Positions 7,101 to 8,176 of a stretch of DNA of 8,176 bases are shown piece after piece. The stretch lies in assembly GCA_028714615.1 (NCBI GenBank), contig JAQTMA010000183.1:1-8176 (forward strand). The letters run 5' to 3'. How positions within the stretch are numbered: the first letter of the stretch is position 1; the number at the start of each line of letters is the position of its first letter. This DNA comes from Anaerolineaceae bacterium (GTDB taxonomy: Bacteria > Chloroflexota > Anaerolineae > Anaerolineales > Anaerolineaceae). The notes beneath the pieces were generated by a model that saw only the letters and a list, made by a program, of their open reading frames with translations, made no database searches and was not told the DNA's origin. The translations under genes were made by a program, and so were the position numbers.

Positions 7101-7759
7101 ACATCTGATTCAGCCCTCATCGCATCGTAATAATGTGCGATGGAATCAGCCGGGTCCTTGAAGCATAGACCAGCCGTAGCAGAAGCTATCGTTATGGTTG
7201 GGACTTCGGGGGTCGTGACGCCGATGAATGCTACTTTGACCCCGTTTACTGTCTTTACAAAATAGGGATGGTCGACAAAAGCAGGATTACCCCAGCCAGT
7301 CGAAGCATCGCAGTTCGCAGTATCCTTTACTACAATGTTTGCCGAGACGTAAGGATAAGTAGCTTGCGTTACCCGGTCACCGAGAATGGTTTGGCCCCAG
7401 TCAAATTCATGGTTGCCGTAAGTGGCTACGTCGTACCCCATCGCATTATATACAGCGATTACTGGAGCGCCCTTTTGTAGGTTAGACAGTAAAGACCCCT
7501 GCATCTCGTCGCCTGCATCAACGAGGAGTACGTTCCCTGCGATTTTTGTTGCGCGCACTCCGTTTACCACGGTTGCAACACGTGCCATTCCAGGGTTGCT
7601 GCCCGAGGCTTCGAGTTGTCCGTGGAAGTCATTCGTATGCAGAATAGTGAAATTCTTAATTGGATCCGGAATATTAACTTTCTGAGCGAAGACCGTGAAC
7701 GGCATTGCCATGCTCAGAATCACCAACAGAATGAGCAGTTTATACGTTTTTTGAGCCAT
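4145..7759 (-). CDS. Secreted tandem 5'-nucleotidase (two UshA-like modules)
   Basis: This 1204-residue protein is an exported phosphohydrolase, probably releasing phosphate from nucleotides or related esters outside the cell. Residues 1-25 form a signal peptide ending VFA, with cleavage likely before Q26. Two full metallophosphatase plus 5'-nucleotidase C-terminal modules follow, at about 36-605 and 616-1187. Module 1 metal and catalytic motifs are D44xH46, D84, GNHE (115-118), H226 and GGHSH (262-266). Module 2 has D624xH626, D662, GNHE (711-714), H833 and GSHSH (865-869). The module 1 substrate domain has the expected GGIR (414-417), SGIR (496-499) and AGGDNY (552-557). Module 2 lacks all three, with SGAMTN at 1009-1014 and a tyrosine-rich stretch at 1062-1080. 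Usual UshA proteins are about 550 residues with one module; Bacillus YfkN is a known precedent for a fused pair. AGGA at 7770-7767 lies seven bases before the ATG. No transmembrane anchor or LPXTG is present; the tail ends FFYFPSIFQSVK. Substrates are inference. Confidence 0.93.
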   Translation of the reverse strand: MAQKTYKLLILLVILSMAMPFTVFAQKVNIPDPIKNFTILHTNDFHGQLEASGSNPGMARVATVVNGVRATKIAGNVLLVDAGDEMQGSLLSNLQKGAPVIAVYNAMGYDVATYGNHEFDWGQTILGDRVTQATYPYVSANIVVKDTANCDASTGWGNPAFVDHPYFVKTVNGVKVAFIGVTTPEVPTITIASATAGLCFKDPADSIAHYYDAMRAESDVIVVLSHLGFGDGGYGYGIPVYGDKTLAQKLITAGKPVSLIIGGHSHTDLGPLEGTPLPTPLPPDYVVVGTKTAVVQALSNGLRVGQADIAFNSDTKIVTVTWKSLIVDPAGVKDPAIDNLVTGFATDPDYVAQKDHPIGYTQVDLSRNQTLVGSKWTTLGDNMMGSFVDDAIYNSLNTDTNSTNDIDLFFNNAGGIRTSWCAKEKPAGSGTYEWSSSQSDCNSGVWAHDPMLLTYGNMFTILPFGNATIVGTMTGAQILQVLNQSATLGKGAIQPSGIRYKFYAYKDANPGPQPYAWGAYDYCVVNKTTKACDPLEMEKTYRVGTNEFLAPAGGDNYGGFKYMTNITYWGDMLDAVNAYVSATYTLANPYKGPNGDGTLDGRITREGNDATGPIIPITILHHNDSHGNLAKGTYVGFTQLATLIKQERLHNPDRTLLFNLGDSIQGDAMMYYFKNAAMGTTADGAALPPALWTNPFVAVMNALGYNGMVLGNHEFNFGASVFDSTFSQAAFPILGANVTDSGAYGINKVGLDTAATTEGIKVNVRDGIEFSLSSGDPAKPIKVGFLGLTNHRVPNYELPSNIPGLTFSNPIDTAASLIPTLRGRDDVVVALTHIGFTNNPKDVNVDNNVDTYLAAQVGGIDAIVGSHSHTDPSKQTDYSGPYKYLPTIVGGPNNAPVLVTQAFRFNNYLGEVVLGVRAKTGGGYEVVSRAGQYIAVTMDTPEDDAIKAIVNPYSGLLTAYNNTIIGKTSAPIDTLKAFTEETNGANLQADASVYELRDKNGIPVDFHLSGAMTNKLIATTATVESPYTLKISDMFAAMPYENSLLVLKMNGPQLKAVLERAYRNYYYYKYVPGYGGYSYYTTCMIDTNKNNVISYAGSPSSLPNGNNVVSLVINGTAVDLKNATKFYNVSTVNYLAAGSCNFNDDGKTLWPLNQIVADTQFYVRDAVIDYVKHEGTVSPAIENRLNFINQSLFFYFPSIFQSVK
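4520..4576 (-). other. Tyrosine-rich segment in nucleotidase module 2
   Basis: Residues 1062-1080 contain ten tyrosines in nineteen, with glycines between, and are followed by DTNKNN (1086-1091), which resembles a calcium-binding loop. In module 1 and in UshA-type proteins the equivalent place leads into the SG(I/L)R motif that contacts substrate. It therefore replaces a pocket element rather than adding a tail. Function is unknown; a surface loop for binding sugars or cell wall is possible. Confidence 0.5.
7685..7759 (-). other. Signal peptide of the nucleotidase
   Basis: Residues 1-25 show a charged start (K4, K7), a hydrophobic core from about 8 to 20, and a cleavage region VFA before Q26. 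There is no cysteine after the cleavage site, so this is a Sec-type signal and not a lipoprotein one. Confidence 0.85.
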
Positions 7760-7770
7760 TGTCTAATCCT

Positions 7771-8176
7771 GTCCTTATTTCAAATGAAAAGTTGAGTTGG
7801 ATTTGTTCTCACGACACAGGAATGAGAAACAAGGATATTCTTGCGGGAAATTGCACCTCCTGGGGAACTCCGTTTGATGAGGGAATGCAAACCAGCCGCG
7901 CTTTGAGACGTGGGAACAAGGCCTGCTTGGAATGCACGGCTGAAGCCGACCAACACATTATTCATGATCGAGAGAGAAATTACCTGACTTGCCGAGAAAA
8001 GGTATCGGGTACACTGACCATCCCCACCAGGTACTGTCTCTTATCTGGGCTTCGAAGTGAAACGGATACGGTTGAATAATTCTCATTATAAGGTGACTTC
8101 ACACGAAATATAAGTGATGAACGTAATAGATTGACCCGATAATTTGTGCAATAACCGTGCTCAACTGACAAATTGA
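7771..8176. other. Right-edge region without a supported gene
   Basis: This is the region upstream of the nucleotidase. Its promoter is not obvious: a perfect TATAAT occurs on the minus strand at 8090-8085, but 17 bases upstream there is only a weak -35, and it would leave a leader of about 320 bases. On the plus strand an 85-codon frame runs from ATG 7822 to 8079 with five cysteines, but its AGGA touches the ATG with no spacing and the translation resembles nothing I know. I recognised no riboswitch, tRNA or insertion-sequence end. Confidence 0.45.
7803..7832. repeat. Imperfect inverted repeat upstream of the nucleotidase
   Basis: TTGTTCTCA (7803-7811) and TGAGAAACAA (7823-7832) pair over nine bases with one bulge, separated by eleven bases. 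It lies 44 to 73 bases before the nucleotidase start. It could be an operator or a leader hairpin. There is no T run after it, so it is not a terminator. Confidence 0.4.

Noticed and set aside
7937..7948. Small hairpin CGGC-TGAA-GCCG
   Set aside because: The stem is only four pairs, with no T run or associated element; common by chance.

Overview
The window carries four confident protein-coding genes in two groups. Left part (about 1-2967, plus strand): a non-coding stretch ending in an extended -10 promoter, then a two-gene unit of a cytochrome P450 and a 12-helix major facilitator (MFS) transporter, with 7 bases between them. Right part (2950-7759, minus strand): moaA, the radical-SAM enzyme that starts molybdenum cofactor synthesis, and upstream of it a very large secreted 5'-nucleotidase-type phosphohydrolase of 1204 residues. 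Both ends (1-266 and about 7771-8176) hold no gene I can support.

The organism is probably a free-living bacterium, and I lean to Chloroflexota (Anaerolineae-like). The evidence is weak: general resemblance of the proteins, and a C-terminal aromatic-proline tail on the secreted nucleotidase that recalls tails on many exported Chloroflexota proteins. No rRNA or other marker allows a firm call. No phage, transposase, tRNA, CRISPR array or integration site was seen. GC content appears higher in the P450, MFS and moaA block than in the first third of the nucleotidase gene.

Transcription is well marked. The P450 has a perfect extended -10 (267-275). The moaA promoter is TTGCAA, 17 bases, TATAAT on the minus strand, with a perfect 12-base palindrome filling part of its spacer. 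A strong hairpin at 4086-4113 ends nucleotidase transcription before the moaA promoter. A weaker hairpin followed by five U residues, lying over the end of the convergent MFS gene, probably ends moaA. Two gene starts should be moved inward from the longest open frame: the P450 to 327 and moaA to 3964.

Functionally, the P450 and transporter look like a small oxidation and export (or uptake) unit with unknown substrate and no local redox partner. moaA stands alone, without other moa genes in view. The nucleotidase is two complete UshA-like modules fused in one exported chain. Both metal centres look intact, but the second module has lost the substrate-pocket motifs the first retains, and carries a tyrosine-rich segment instead. 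That asymmetry is the most interesting point here. I found no convincing evidence of an entirely new multi-gene system.
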